NCBI GenBank assembly: GCA_023375785.1 | Contig: SZWC01003862.1 | Coordinates: 75,881 to 111,464, forward strand | Direction of reading: 5' to 3' | DNA: 35,584 bases | From: Penium margaritaceum | Lineage: Eukaryota > Streptophyta > Zygnematophyceae > Desmidiales > Peniaceae | Shown here: positions 1 to 8,355 of the stretch, piece by piece | How positions within the stretch are numbered: the stretch's first letter is position 1 | Layout of the letters: every line of letters begins with the position of its first letter | Notes under the pieces: generated by a model | Seen by the model: only the letters and a program-made list of their open reading frames with translations | Database searches by the model: none | Told to the model about the DNA's origin: nothing | Made by a program: the position numbers and the translations under genes

Positions 1-62
1 CAGCATTGACCCGCCTGGTGGCGGCGTCAGAATTTTTCCCACGGCCACTGGGCCAGGGGAAA

Positions 63-87
63 TGCTGCCGGATTTTTTCCGGCAGCA
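63..87. other. Perfect 10-bp hairpin with T loop
   Basis: TGCTGCCGGA at 63-72 is followed by five T and then its exact reverse complement TCCGGCAGCA at 78-87. It could fold in RNA or in single-stranded DNA. The role is unknown. It lies in the presumed leader or just upstream of element 1. Confidence 0.6.
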
Positions 88-179
88 ATGACCCCCACGT
101 TGGATGCGAGGAGGTGAGCGGCCGGCCACGTCAGGCGCTTACTGGCGACGACGCACGCGGCGACGTCCTCCAGGTCTGA

Positions 180-930
180 CTGACAGCAGCAGCTAGCAGC
201 AGCAGCAGCAGCTTGCAGCAGCACACAGCAACAGCTTGCAGCAGCACACAGCAGCAGCTAACAGCAGCAGCAGCTTGCAGCAGTAGGAGCAGCAGTTTCC
301 TGCAATAGTAGCAGCAAGCAAGCAGCAGCAGCAAGCAGTAGCTGCAGCAACGTGCAGCAGCAGCAGCAGCAGCCACAGCAGCGAGCCACAGCAGCAGCAC
401 CAGCTGTCCGCAGCGGCTCCTGTTGCTTGCAGCCCGCGGCAAGCAGCAGCTTGCTGCTGCCAGCAAGCAGCAGCCCACTACTCGCTGCCAGCGAGCAGCA
501 GCCCGCTGCTCGCTGCCAGCGAGCAGCAGCCTGCTGCTCTCTGCCAGCAAGCAGCTGCCCGCTAGGACAGAGAAAATTGGAAAAAAAATGGAAGTGAAAA
601 AAAAAATCCCCCAATCCCGCAACGTGTAGTAGCAGCCCGCAACAACAGTGAGCTATAGCTGCATCACGCAGCAGCTGCAACAGCGTGCAACTATGTGTAG
701 TAGCGTGGAGAAGCAGCAACAGCAGCAGTAGCATGTAGCATCGTGCAGCAGCAGCAGTAGTAGTAGTAGCAGCAGCGGCAGTAGCAGCAATAACAGCAGC
801 GGCAGTAGCACCAGCAGTAGCGGCAGAAACTGCACAGCTGCAGCAGTAGCAGCAGCAGTAGCAACAACTATAGCAACAGCAGTAGCAACTGCAACGGCTG
901 CAGTAGCAACAGCTGCTGACTTCAACACCT
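180..930 (+). repeat. Imperfect CAG/TAG triplet-repeat tracts
   Basis: Runs of CAG are mixed with TAG, CAA and CGG triplets, for example near 740-800 where several TAG triplets are consecutive. The mixture is what a pure CAG array gives after C-to-T change on one strand (TAG) or the other (CAA). The tract is non-coding in its present form and belongs to the leader of element 1. Confidence 0.7.
447..554. repeat. 28-bp tandem repeat, each unit self-complementary
   Basis: Units at 471-498, 499-526 and 527-554, plus a shorter copy at 447-470, share the plan CAGCC-CGCTGCTCGCTG-CCAGCGAGCAG. The second half of each unit is nearly the reverse complement of its first half, so each unit can form a hairpin. 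It sits inside the CAG-rich leader. Confidence 0.65.
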
Positions 931-936
931 CCCTGT

Positions 937-956
937 TGACGTCACTGCTGACATCA
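937..956. promoter_or_regulatory. CRE/bZIP-like palindrome, copy 1
   Basis: The block TGACGTCACTGCTGACATCA contains the palindrome TGACGTCA, the classical CRE/bZIP (TGA-factor) core. A near-identical 20-bp block recurs at 1041-1060. Both are within 170 bp upstream of the gag ATG. Binding is an inference from the motif only. Confidence 0.3.
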
Positions 957-1040
957 TCAACCAAAAGAATAGGAAACCAAAAGGGGGACAACAGCAGCAC
1001 TGACACTCAGTAGTCTTTGCTGACGGTAGCTATCCGCGGC

Positions 1041-1060
1041 TGACGTCACTACTGACATCA
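1041..1060. promoter_or_regulatory. CRE/bZIP-like palindrome, copy 2
   Basis: This second copy of the 20-bp block differs from the first at one position (ACT for GCT). It lies about 40 bp before the gag start. The repetition makes a regulatory or structural role more plausible than a single chance match would. Confidence 0.3.
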
Positions 1061-1175
1061 GCAGCATAAACAAAACAAAAAAACAAAGGGACACACGCCC
1101 ATGGCTGATAGTCCTAGTCAGGAGGGGCCCTCCTCTGTTGGAGGGACCCCTACCTCCCCTTTCTTGTAGCGCCTG

Positions 1176-1547
1176 CAGCAATAGCACCACCAGCCGCAGC
1201 AGCAGCAGCCGCCACCACAGCAGCAGCAGTAGCGGCAGCAGCAGTAGGAGCAGTGGCAGCAGCAACAACTACAACAACAGCAGCCGCAACAGCAGCAACA
1301 GCAACAGCAGTAGCCGCTGCAGCAGCAGCAATCGCCGCAACAGCAGCAGCAGCGGCAGTAGCAGCACCAGCAGTAGCAGGAGCAGTAGCAGCGGTAGTAG
1401 CAACAGCAGTAGCAACAGCAGCAACAGTAGCAGCAACAGCAGCAGCAACAACAACAGCAGTAGTAGCAGCAGCAGCAGCAACAGCACCAGCAACACCAGC
1501 AGCAGTCGCAGCAACTGCTACTGCCGCACCGACAGCAGTAGCAACAG
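1176..1547 (+). repeat. Gag polyglutamine tract with 15 TAG codons nearby
   Basis: Read in the gag frame, nearly every codon is CAG, CAA or one base away from CAG. The in-frame TAGs lie at 1167, 1182, 1230, 1245, 1311, 1359, 1374, 1386, 1395, 1398, 1410, 1428, 1461, 1464 and 1539. There is no TAA or TGA in this stretch. A polyglutamine segment also occurs near the start of element 2 gag, so it is a family trait and not random satellite DNA. Confidence 0.85.
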
Positions 1548-2597
1548 TCCACTGGTATCTTTGGCGGCAGTCCTGACCCCCTCGTTGCTCTTCAGCAGCA
1601 GCTCGCCGACTTGACGCAGCAGCTTGCACCGCTCCAGCCAGTAGCCTCCCAGTCTCCCACCAGTGTGCCACCGCCGTTCATCCTTCCAGGGCACGCCAGT
1701 CCAGCCGTGTTTGCTGCCACATACTACCTAGCACAACAGCAGACTTAACGCCAGCGGCAGACAGTGACCTCCGTCCTTCGCCCCACTCTGGGTGCCGGCC
1801 CTAGGCAGAAGGACTTTGAGACGCCGCCACCGCCGTTTCAGGCCGGCGAGCAGTTCCGGAGCTGGAAGCTCAGCTTCCGAATCCAGGTGCAAGGGGAGGG
1901 GCTGTGGGCGTACTACACCCTCCCTTACGACCCCACCCAGGCCGACCAGCTGTATGACGCTTGTCGCGCTGTTCGGGACCTTGTCCCAGTCGACCCCCCG
2001 GCTTCCTGCCTGGCCCTAGAGCCTTTCCTCGGCGACTTCATCACTGGCGACACTCCACACCCTGTAGCCGCCTGGCACGTCCTCACCAGGCCCCATCGCC
2101 TGTCTAGTGACACTGAGCTCAGCCGTCTGCTCCACGAGTTCAACTCCCTGCACATGGAAGAGACCGAGACAGTCACTGCCTACTGGCAACAAGCAGAGGA
2201 CATCCTTCGTCGTCTCGGCACATCTGCTCCGCCTCCTCTGTCCGCGCTTCTCACCATCAAGCGCGGCGCCACCAGCGCATACGCAGACGTCTTCGTCCAT
2301 TACCCCCAGGACGTCCTTTCCACCATGGCGGCCCAGGGCACCCTCATGCCCTGGGCGTACGAGCTTTTCCTCCGCATTGAGGAAGCTCGCCAAGAGTCCC
2401 ATCTCCATCGTATGGAGGCTCTTGCATCCCCTGCCGTCGCCTCCCCTGCCGTTGCCTCCGTGGCCGTCGCCTCCCCCGCCGCAGCTACCTCCTCGTCTTC
2501 AGGAAAGAAGAAGAAGCGCCGGAACAAGAAATGCAAGGGTCTGTTGCAGCAGCAGCAATAGCAGTCGTTGACCGGGTCCGGCGGTGGTGGCTCGGTC

Positions 2598-2639
2598 TGC
2601 CACAACTGTGGCCAGCCCGGGTACGGGTGGTACACATGC
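2598..2639 (+). other. Gag zinc knuckle with His-to-Tyr change
   Basis: The sequence CHNCGQPGYGWYTC fits the retroviral-type knuckle C-X2-C-X4-H-X4-C except that the zinc-binding His is Tyr (TAC at 2622). One transition from CAC explains it. Zinc binding would be weakened, in keeping with a dead element. Confidence 0.8.
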
Positions 2640-2804
2640 CCTTTCCGGATGCACGAGGCGCGCATCATCGCCACCCTACGTCACCAGTGGGAGCGCCATC
2701 TCGCCTCTGCCGCCATCGCTACTGCTGGCCCTGACACTCTGACCTCGTACAGCAGCTCTGCCACTCTGACAACTCCACCGGTCCCGTAGACACCCGCGCT
2801 GTAG

Positions 2805-4400
2805 CAGTACTACTTACAGCCATCGGCGCTTCTGCTTCCTTCGTCGGCTCCGTCCTCCTCCTACTCGGGCTCCGGCACCGTCACTCCGCACTCTGCCTAC
2901 ACTCCCGGGCCGTCCTCCCGTGAGCGTCAACTGGAGCTGTACATCGCGCTCCAGCTTGGCCTGCCTCGCCCTCCTCCCCAGGGAAGTGCGAGTTGCGTCA
3001 CCTCCTGTCCTCTTGCCCAGCCCTACATGACTGAGACTGAGCTGCGGTCCTGCCCCGTTACTTCGTCTGTCTCATCGTCTCCCGTAGTATCCTCCACCCC
3101 CTTCCTTGACGACATTGCGTGGCTTGACGATTGGCAGTCTCATTTTGCGCCCCCTTCCACCGTGTCCGCATCCCTTGCTTGCTGCCATGTGGCCGTTAAC
3201 GATCTGGCGACCCCTGTCCAGGACCTTGCTGAGACCTGGATCATCGACTCCGGGGCCACGCATCACATGACGGCCTCTTGCGAGGCCTTCAGTATGCTCG
3301 GTCCTGTAGGCGATGTCTCCGGTGTCCGGACAGGCTCCGGACAAGTGTTGCCGGTCCATGGTGTTGGCGTCGTTCGTTTCCGTGGTCCTGTCGGTGACGT
3401 CTTTCTGACCGATGTCCTCTTCGTCCCTGGTCTCGAGCTCAACCTCCTGTCCGTGACTACCCTTGACCACATGAGCATGGACGTTGTACACGCGCGTGGT
3501 GTTGGCGTTGTGTCGTTGCGTCCGTCTGGTCTTGTCGTACTGCATGCCACCGCCCGTGGCAACCTATGGCATGTTCCTTGCCTCTCTTCTTCCTCTCCCG
3601 TCTCTTCCCCGTCGGCCGCCACAGGCCATGTGTTTGTCACCAGTACGTTTTCTCCTCAGCACACCCGCCTCCTACATCGCCGCCTTTGCCACGTTCACTC
3701 CGCTGCCATAGAGAGAATGTTCCGCACCCAGTCAGCCAAGGGCCTCGACCCGGAGACTTTCCCTCTCCTGTGCCCCACTGAATGCATTGACTGCGCTCAA
3801 GGGAAGATGCACCGGTCCACGTACCCCTTGTCTTCCTCCCGTGTGTCCCCCCCTCTCTACCTTGTCCACTCGGACGTCATGGGCCCTCTCCCCACCGCAT
3901 CCGTCGGTAAGCATGGCCGCTATGTCCTCACCCTTACGGACGACTATTCTCGCTACCGCTGGGTCTTCTGCCTTCGGCAGAAGAGCGATGTCGCCCGCGC
4001 CATTCAGGACTGGCTTGTCCTCGCGGAGCGCGAGTGTGGCCGCCCTCTTTGCCGCTTTTGCTCCGATCGCGGCGGGGAGTACATGGGTGAGGCCACGACC
4101 TTTCTCGCCTCCCGCGGGATCCACCATGAGACGTCTGCGCCCTACACACCCGGCCAGAACGGCGTCTCCGAGCGGTGGAACCGTACCATGGCCGACGCCG
4201 TCTGCACCATGCTGGTCGAGTCCGGTCTTTCCCATGGATTCTATTTTGAGGTCATGGCCTACATGACCTGGGTCTGGAACCGGATTCCCCACGGTCCCCT
4301 TCCCCGCCAGTCCACGTCCTACCAGCACTGGTGCGATCGGCGGGCTGATCTCCGCCCGGCTCGCGGAGCACGAGTGTGGCCGCCTGGCTCGCGCAGCGCG
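2805..4400 (+). pseudogene. Element 1 protease-integrase segment of Pol
   Basis: This segment stays in the gag frame after the TAG at 2802. An aspartic protease active site is intact as WIIDSGATHH (Asp codon 3246-3248). It is followed by the GAG-pre-integrase zinc finger (LLHRRLCHVH, then CIDCAQGKMH, about 3665-3815) and the integrase core with all three acidic residues: HSDVMGPLP, FCSDRGGEY and GVSERWNRT (about 3865-4180). The protease cuts the polyprotein and the integrase inserts cDNA into host DNA. The frame is lost at 4359-4407 through a 28-bp duplication, and about eight codons matching GSLACVGY of element 2 are missing there. The catalytic residues are better preserved than in element 2. 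Confidence 0.85.
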
Positions 4401-4407
4401 AGTGTGG
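4359..4407 (+). repeat. 28-bp spaced direct repeat causing a frameshift
   Basis: GCTCGCGGAGCACGAGTGTGG at 4359-4379 recurs with two differences at 4387-4407, an offset of 28 bp. Since 28 is one more than a multiple of three, this alone shifts the frame from integrase to the downstream frame. The first copy resembles sequence at about 4021-4045, inside integrase, more closely than it resembles its neighbour, suggesting a locally templated insertion. Confidence 0.75.
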
Positions 4408-5979
4408 CTACCCACCCCACAGCAGGGTGGCAAGCTCGCCCCCCGCGGACGCCCCTGCACCTTCCTTGGCGTGTCTCGTCAATCCAAGGCCTGGTGCTTC
4501 TGGGACCCGTCTCGGCACTGCCTCATCGAGTCGCGCGATGCCCTCTTCTTCGAGGAGCTCTTTCCCCACGACCTCATTCACTCCGGCTCGTCCGTGTCCC
4601 TTCCATCGCGTGGGGGAGTGGTGAGTCCGTCCTCCGTCCTGTCGCTTCTGGGTGACAGAGCACTCCGTCCCTCTGAGCCAGCAGCCCCAGTTGGTCAATT
4701 CTCCACTAGCCGGGCGCTCTTCAGCCTCGTTGCCCAGCATGGGTGGGAGCTGCATCAGATGGACGTGAGCAACGCATTCCTCCATGGCTCACTGGAGGGT
4801 GAGGAGCTCTACATGGTGAGGCCCCCAGGCTACGGCGACGGTACTGGGAGAGTCAGGCGGCTGCGAAAGGCCCTCTATGGCCTGAAGAAGTCGCCTCGGT
4901 GCTGGAACCAGGAGATCAGCAGCACACTTCTCCGTGGCGGCCTCCAGCGTAGCACCGCTGACTGCGCACTGTTTCTCAGCCCGCGAAGTCAGACCTTCGC
5001 CGCAGTTCTGGTATACGTTGACGATCTCCTCATCTCGTCGCCATACACGGCCACCATCCAGCATGTCGACTTACTGCATGCCGCCTACCAGATGAAGGAT
5101 CTCGGGTCTGCCCGAGTCTTCCTTGGCATGGAGCTCGAGCACAATCGCTCCCAGGGCATCCTACACTTCCACCAAGCTGCCTATGTGCAGACCTTGTCCG
5201 CTCGCTTCGCCGCGGACCTGCCCCTCGTGTCCAGCGCATCTTCACCTATGTCACCCGATGGCCAGGTGAAGCTGAAGAGTCCTGACCCAGCTATTGTGGG
5301 GGAGCCAGTTGATGTGACCACGTATCTACGGATCATCGAGTCACTGATGTTCCTGGCGACGACAACGCGTCCAGACATCGCGTTCGCCGTCAACCTCCCG
5401 GCCCAGTTCTCTCACGAGCCGCGTCACCTCCACTACGAGGCCGCGATCCGAGTGTTGCGCTATGTCGTCTCAATCCCTCGGCGAGGTCTCATGTTCCACC
5501 GCCAGCCGTCCGTCGTCGCAGTGGGCTACACCGACAGTGACTGGGCCGACAGTCCAGAAGAAAAGAGTCGCACAGGCTGGATCTTCCTGATCGGCGGCAC
5601 AACTATGTCCTGGCGTAGTGGTAAGCAGGGGTGCATTGCACGCAGCACTGGTGAGGCTGAGTACATGGCACTTGGCTCAGACGCGTGTGAGAGTGTGTGG
5701 TTGCGCCGTCTGTTGTCCGAGTTGCATCAGTCTCTCGCATCCATCACCTTGCATTGTGACAATGAGAGTGCCATGGCCATTGCCGACAATGACGGTGTGC
5801 ATCACACTCGCACAAAGCACATCAATGTTGAGTATCACTATGTGTGTTCGTTGTTGCACGACGGCAGCATCAGCATCGTGTGGGTTGAGACAGCACGACA
5901 GCAAGATGACTTCCTGACCAAGGCACTGAAGCGGGACTCGTTCAAGAAGGCTGTGAGTTCAGTCGGCGTGCGTCTCTGA
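4402..5979 (+). pseudogene. Element 1 reverse transcriptase (truncated) and RNase H
   Basis: Reverse transcriptase copies element RNA into cDNA and RNase H removes the RNA. The frame starts in the integrase C-terminal tail (GKLAPRGR, FLGVSRQSKAW). After a short linker it jumps to LHQMDVSNAFLHG, the first catalytic-Asp motif of copia RT. Compared with element 2, the linker and the whole RT fingers region (the KWVFRKK and KARLTAKGFSQ motifs) are deleted around 4700. The YVDD motif (near 5016) and the copia RNase H are complete: GYTDSDWADS, GEAEYMALG, LHCDNESAM and TKHINVEYH. The frame ends at a TGA, 5977-5979. No in-frame stop occurs in these 525 codons, in contrast to gag. The deletion probably makes the polymerase non-functional. 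Confidence 0.85.
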
Positions 5980-6079
5980 TTTGCTCTCTTGGTCTCTGCT
6001 TGCGTCTCTGCGTGCCCTAGAGGTGTCTGGATGTTGACCGTGTCTCTGCCCGTCCATGTGCACTACGCCTGTGAGTCAT

Positions 6080-6086
6080 GGGGGAG
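6080..6086 (+). other. Polypurine tract of element 1
   Basis: GGGGGAG directly precedes TGTTGG, the start of the 3' LTR. The same arrangement, CATGGGGGAG then TGTTG, is found before the 3' LTR of element 2. It would prime plus-strand cDNA synthesis. Confidence 0.75.
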
Positions 6087-6800
6087 TGTTGGTTTTTGCT
6101 CTCATTGTGCTCTGTTGTGTCCTCCCGACTTGTGTACATCGGCGTACAGATGACTGGCGGCGAGACTCGACGCTAATGGAGTGTCGTCTGGTGGAGCCGA
6201 CGCACGCTAAGGTCTTCTCACAGTTCGCTGGAGCCTCCTCTCTCCGGCGACGTGTTCAGCTCCATCGGCAGGCCTCCTCGACGGTCGCGCTGCCGGTGGT
6301 CACGGCCACCGCAGTTGCTGTCTACATGCGTCCAGTGCGTCCTATCGCGTCTGCATCGTCATGCGCTGCCTAGGGTCCTTGTTGCATGTTGCATGGCCCT
6401 GTTCGGCATCATAAACCATCGTAGGCATTGCTTGGATTCAGGCTGCCATAACTCCTCGCTACTATTTTTCTAGCTGATTCTGACCACACGGCTGCGTTTG
6501 CAGCGTCGGTATTATGGTATGATCCAGTTTTTAGGCAAAACGGACGACGCCCGGGTTTTGGGCTGTCGGCCGTCTGGCAGGCCTCACCGAGAAAACCTGC
6601 CAGCCTGAAAATAGTTAATTTCTGATTGGCTGGTGAACTGAGTAACAAGCTCTACAGAGCTGGGGGGGAGGCTAGTTCTTGGAGGGGTCTCCCATTGTGT
6701 CTCATTGTTTATTCCTAATCAGTCTTTTCCAGTTTTCACCTGCTTTCTGGCGCTAACACTGGCGCGCGTACTTCTAAGAAACAAACCCAGAGCTTCCAGA
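6087..6800 (+). mobile_element. Element 1 3' LTR (right end approximate)
   Basis: The LTR starts with TGTTGG directly after the polypurine tract and contains a GGGTTTTGGGC block like the core of the other LTRs. The matching 5' LTR is not in the window and no target-site duplication could be fixed. The right end near 6800 is therefore a guess from the 630-650 bp size of related LTRs. No gene was recognised from here to 7007. Confidence 0.5.
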
Positions 6801-7007
6801 CTTAGGCTCTAGAGCAGCAGACTGAGGGGGCAGCAGACTTAAGCAACGAGCGTGGAAGCCCGCACGCTACATCAACAACGCATGCTGTCCCAAACTGCCG
6901 CTTAGATTTCTAGCTGTATCTCAACCATGCAATAACCTGCACGCATGCAACCTATCAAACTCGGAAAAACAACAAACCCGGACGTACACCCCAGTCACAC
7001 TACAGAT

Positions 7008-7012
7008 CCTAG
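7008..7012. other. Target-site duplication CCTAG, left copy
   Basis: CCTAG directly precedes the TG terminus of the minus-strand element at 7013 and is repeated directly after its other end at 13913-13917. Five base pairs is the usual copia target duplication. Confidence 0.85.
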
Positions 7013-7660
7013 TGAGAAGTTTCCTAGAACCTTCCTAACCACTTGACGCGACACTAGGCGTCAGCGCCACGTCAGCGTGTGACAACAATCACCAGTTAGA
7101 GACAAAACTGCAAGGATCTGGGTAGGGACACGAACAGAGTGTCAGGAAACTCAAACTGAATATAATTGCAGAGAGAGATAACAAATGACAAGTCCACAGT
7201 ATAAATACCTGCCGCGGCGCACGACAGGTGTCGCACGCGGCAGTGCAAGGTCTGTCCTAAAACCGGCCCAAAAACACTCTTTTGGCCGTAACTCTGCGCA
7301 GACAAATCATAACGCTATGCCGTCTGAACCTAGAGATGCAGAATCTCAAGCCGGACGCTACGACTGGTCACACAAACAAGTCCGGCACCGATCGGTGGAC
7401 AGGAAATGCAAAACATGCAAATCAGGCTCAAGAGCCAGTCCACCGAGAAAACTCTAGCGTCTGTAGAAAAACCGCAAAGCACCCCGGCAAGCACCCAGGG
7501 CGTCGTGGCAGCTCTCTGGCAGCTGCTGGTGGATGGAGCCACCACTCGTCAGTGCTCTGGTGCCAGCTGCGTCTGCATCCGGGATCATGTCGTCGCGCTA
7601 TCCTGTAGCGCTGCTCTCCTTGCCGTCGCTCGTGACAAGTGGAAGCCACACACACCAACA

Positions 7661-7669
7661 CTCCCCCTG
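7661..7669 (-). other. Internal polypurine-like site within the LTR
   Basis: On the minus strand this is a G-rich tract (AGGGGGAG) directly before TGTTGGTGTG, looking like a PPT and LTR start buried inside the present LTR. The same site recurs at 13192-13200 in the other LTR. It probably marks the ancestral LTR start. Confidence 0.65.
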
Positions 7670-7919
7670 GCTGACACAACTGTCAACATAATGATGTCTG
7701 AGCGAAGGCAAGAGATGATGGCTCAGGGAACCAATCATAGCGAGCACTGATCAAGCATACCACAACACAGAGTCTCCTCGTGACAATGGTGCATCCCACC
7801 AAATGCCCGGGTCTCGACCATGCACGAAGTGAAGCACACACCTACGTGCCAAACATCAACCAAGAGAGACAGAGAAACAGGTCTCCTCGTGACCCCGGAA
7901 ACGTGTCTCCGGATGCCCG

Positions 7920-8130
7920 GGTCTTGACCACATCATGCATGGATCATACATAACACATGTATGCAATGGGTCTCCACGTCACACCGGTAGGACTCAACAG
8001 GTGCGCGGGTCTTGACCAGCATAACCTAGCATGGATCATACATAACACATAGAGGCAATGGATCTCCACATCACACCGGTGAAACTCACCAGGTGCGCGG
8101 GTCTCGACCAGCATAACCTGGACCATAACA
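7920..8130 (-). repeat. 92-bp tandem repeat in the 3' LTR, two units
   Basis: The units carry GGGTCTCGACCA, ATCATACATAACACAT and GGTCTCCACxTCACACCGG. The two units are of distinguishable types (TGTATGCAATGGG versus AGAGGCAATGG) and alternate. The other LTR has four units. Confidence 0.75.
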
Positions 8131-8197
8131 TCGTGCTGCACCCTAAGTAACCTTGCTATCCTCAAAGAGATGTCAGACCAAAGTCCTCACACCAACA

Positions 8198-8208
8198 CTC
8201 CCCTTGGG
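8198..8208 (-). other. Polypurine tract of the minus-strand element
   Basis: On the minus strand CCCAAGGGGAG directly precedes TGTTGGTGTG of the 3' LTR. The position exactly at the LTR boundary supports its role as plus-strand primer. Confidence 0.75.
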
Positions 8209-8355
8209 CTGCAGAGGCTGACAGTACGAGCAAAGCTGATGGCTGCTCCCAATACAATCCGTGAGGAGGGAGCGCGGCTCGCCCATTGCCACATACCCCT
8301 GCACAGCAATAGCAAGGGTGACAACGATGCTGGTGGGATGTGTCCGCAGAGAGCC

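Larger units (their letters stand above)
1..1100 (+). other. Leader region upstream of element 1 gag, no gene
   Basis: I see no convincing gene here. Most of it is CAG/CTG-derived low-complexity DNA, roughly 180-570 and 625-930, interrupted by an A-rich stretch near 570-610. Open frames exist on both strands but translate as poly-Ala, poly-Cys, poly-Leu or poly-Ser, as expected from triplet repeats. Because it precedes the gag start at 1101, it is probably the untranslated leader of element 1. No TGGTATCAGAGC primer-binding site and no 5' LTR copy were found, so the 5' LTR should lie before the window or be lost. Confidence 0.5.
1101..2786 (+). pseudogene. Element 1 Gag (capsid/nucleocapsid), decayed
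   Basis: Gag packages the retrotransposon RNA into cytoplasmic virus-like particles. The frame beginning ATG at 1101 runs through a polyglutamine region (about 1176-1547) and a Pro/Ser linker (1590-1745). It then enters a copia gag core from about 1800 (motif GEQFRSWKLSF, then LHMEETETVTAYW near 2148), a Lys/Arg-rich stretch near 2510-2540, and a zinc knuckle at 2598-2639. It is broken by fifteen TAG codons between 1167 and 1541, a TAA at 1746, and TAGs at 2559 and 2787. All lie in one frame and most sit where Gln codons are expected. No frameshift separates gag from protease, so this was a single polyprotein frame. It is a relative of the gag at 15477. Confidence 0.8.
7013..8197 (-). mobile_element. 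3' LTR of the minus-strand element
   Basis: On the minus strand the LTR begins TGTTGGTGTGAGG at 8197 and ends with TCTCA at 7013. It has two parts. The half at 7013-7660 matches the LTR of element 2. The outer half at 7661-8197 carries two units of a ~92-bp repeat. At the junction (7661-7669) lies a second polypurine-like CCAGGGGGAG followed by TGTTGGTGTG, the same arrangement as at the true end. A TATA-like TATTTATAC occurs on the minus strand near 7198-7206. Confidence 0.85.

Noticed and set aside
131-1671. Long open frames on both strands encoding poly-Leu, poly-Cys, poly-Ser or poly-Ala
   Set aside because: They are the other reading frames of CAG/CTG repeats. Composition and frame redundancy explain them and no domain is visible.
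6780-6830. Degenerate primer-binding-like sequence GGCTCTAGAGCAGCAG after the element 1 LTR
   Set aside because: Too many mismatches to TGGTATCAGAGCAG, and the following sequence does not resemble a leader.
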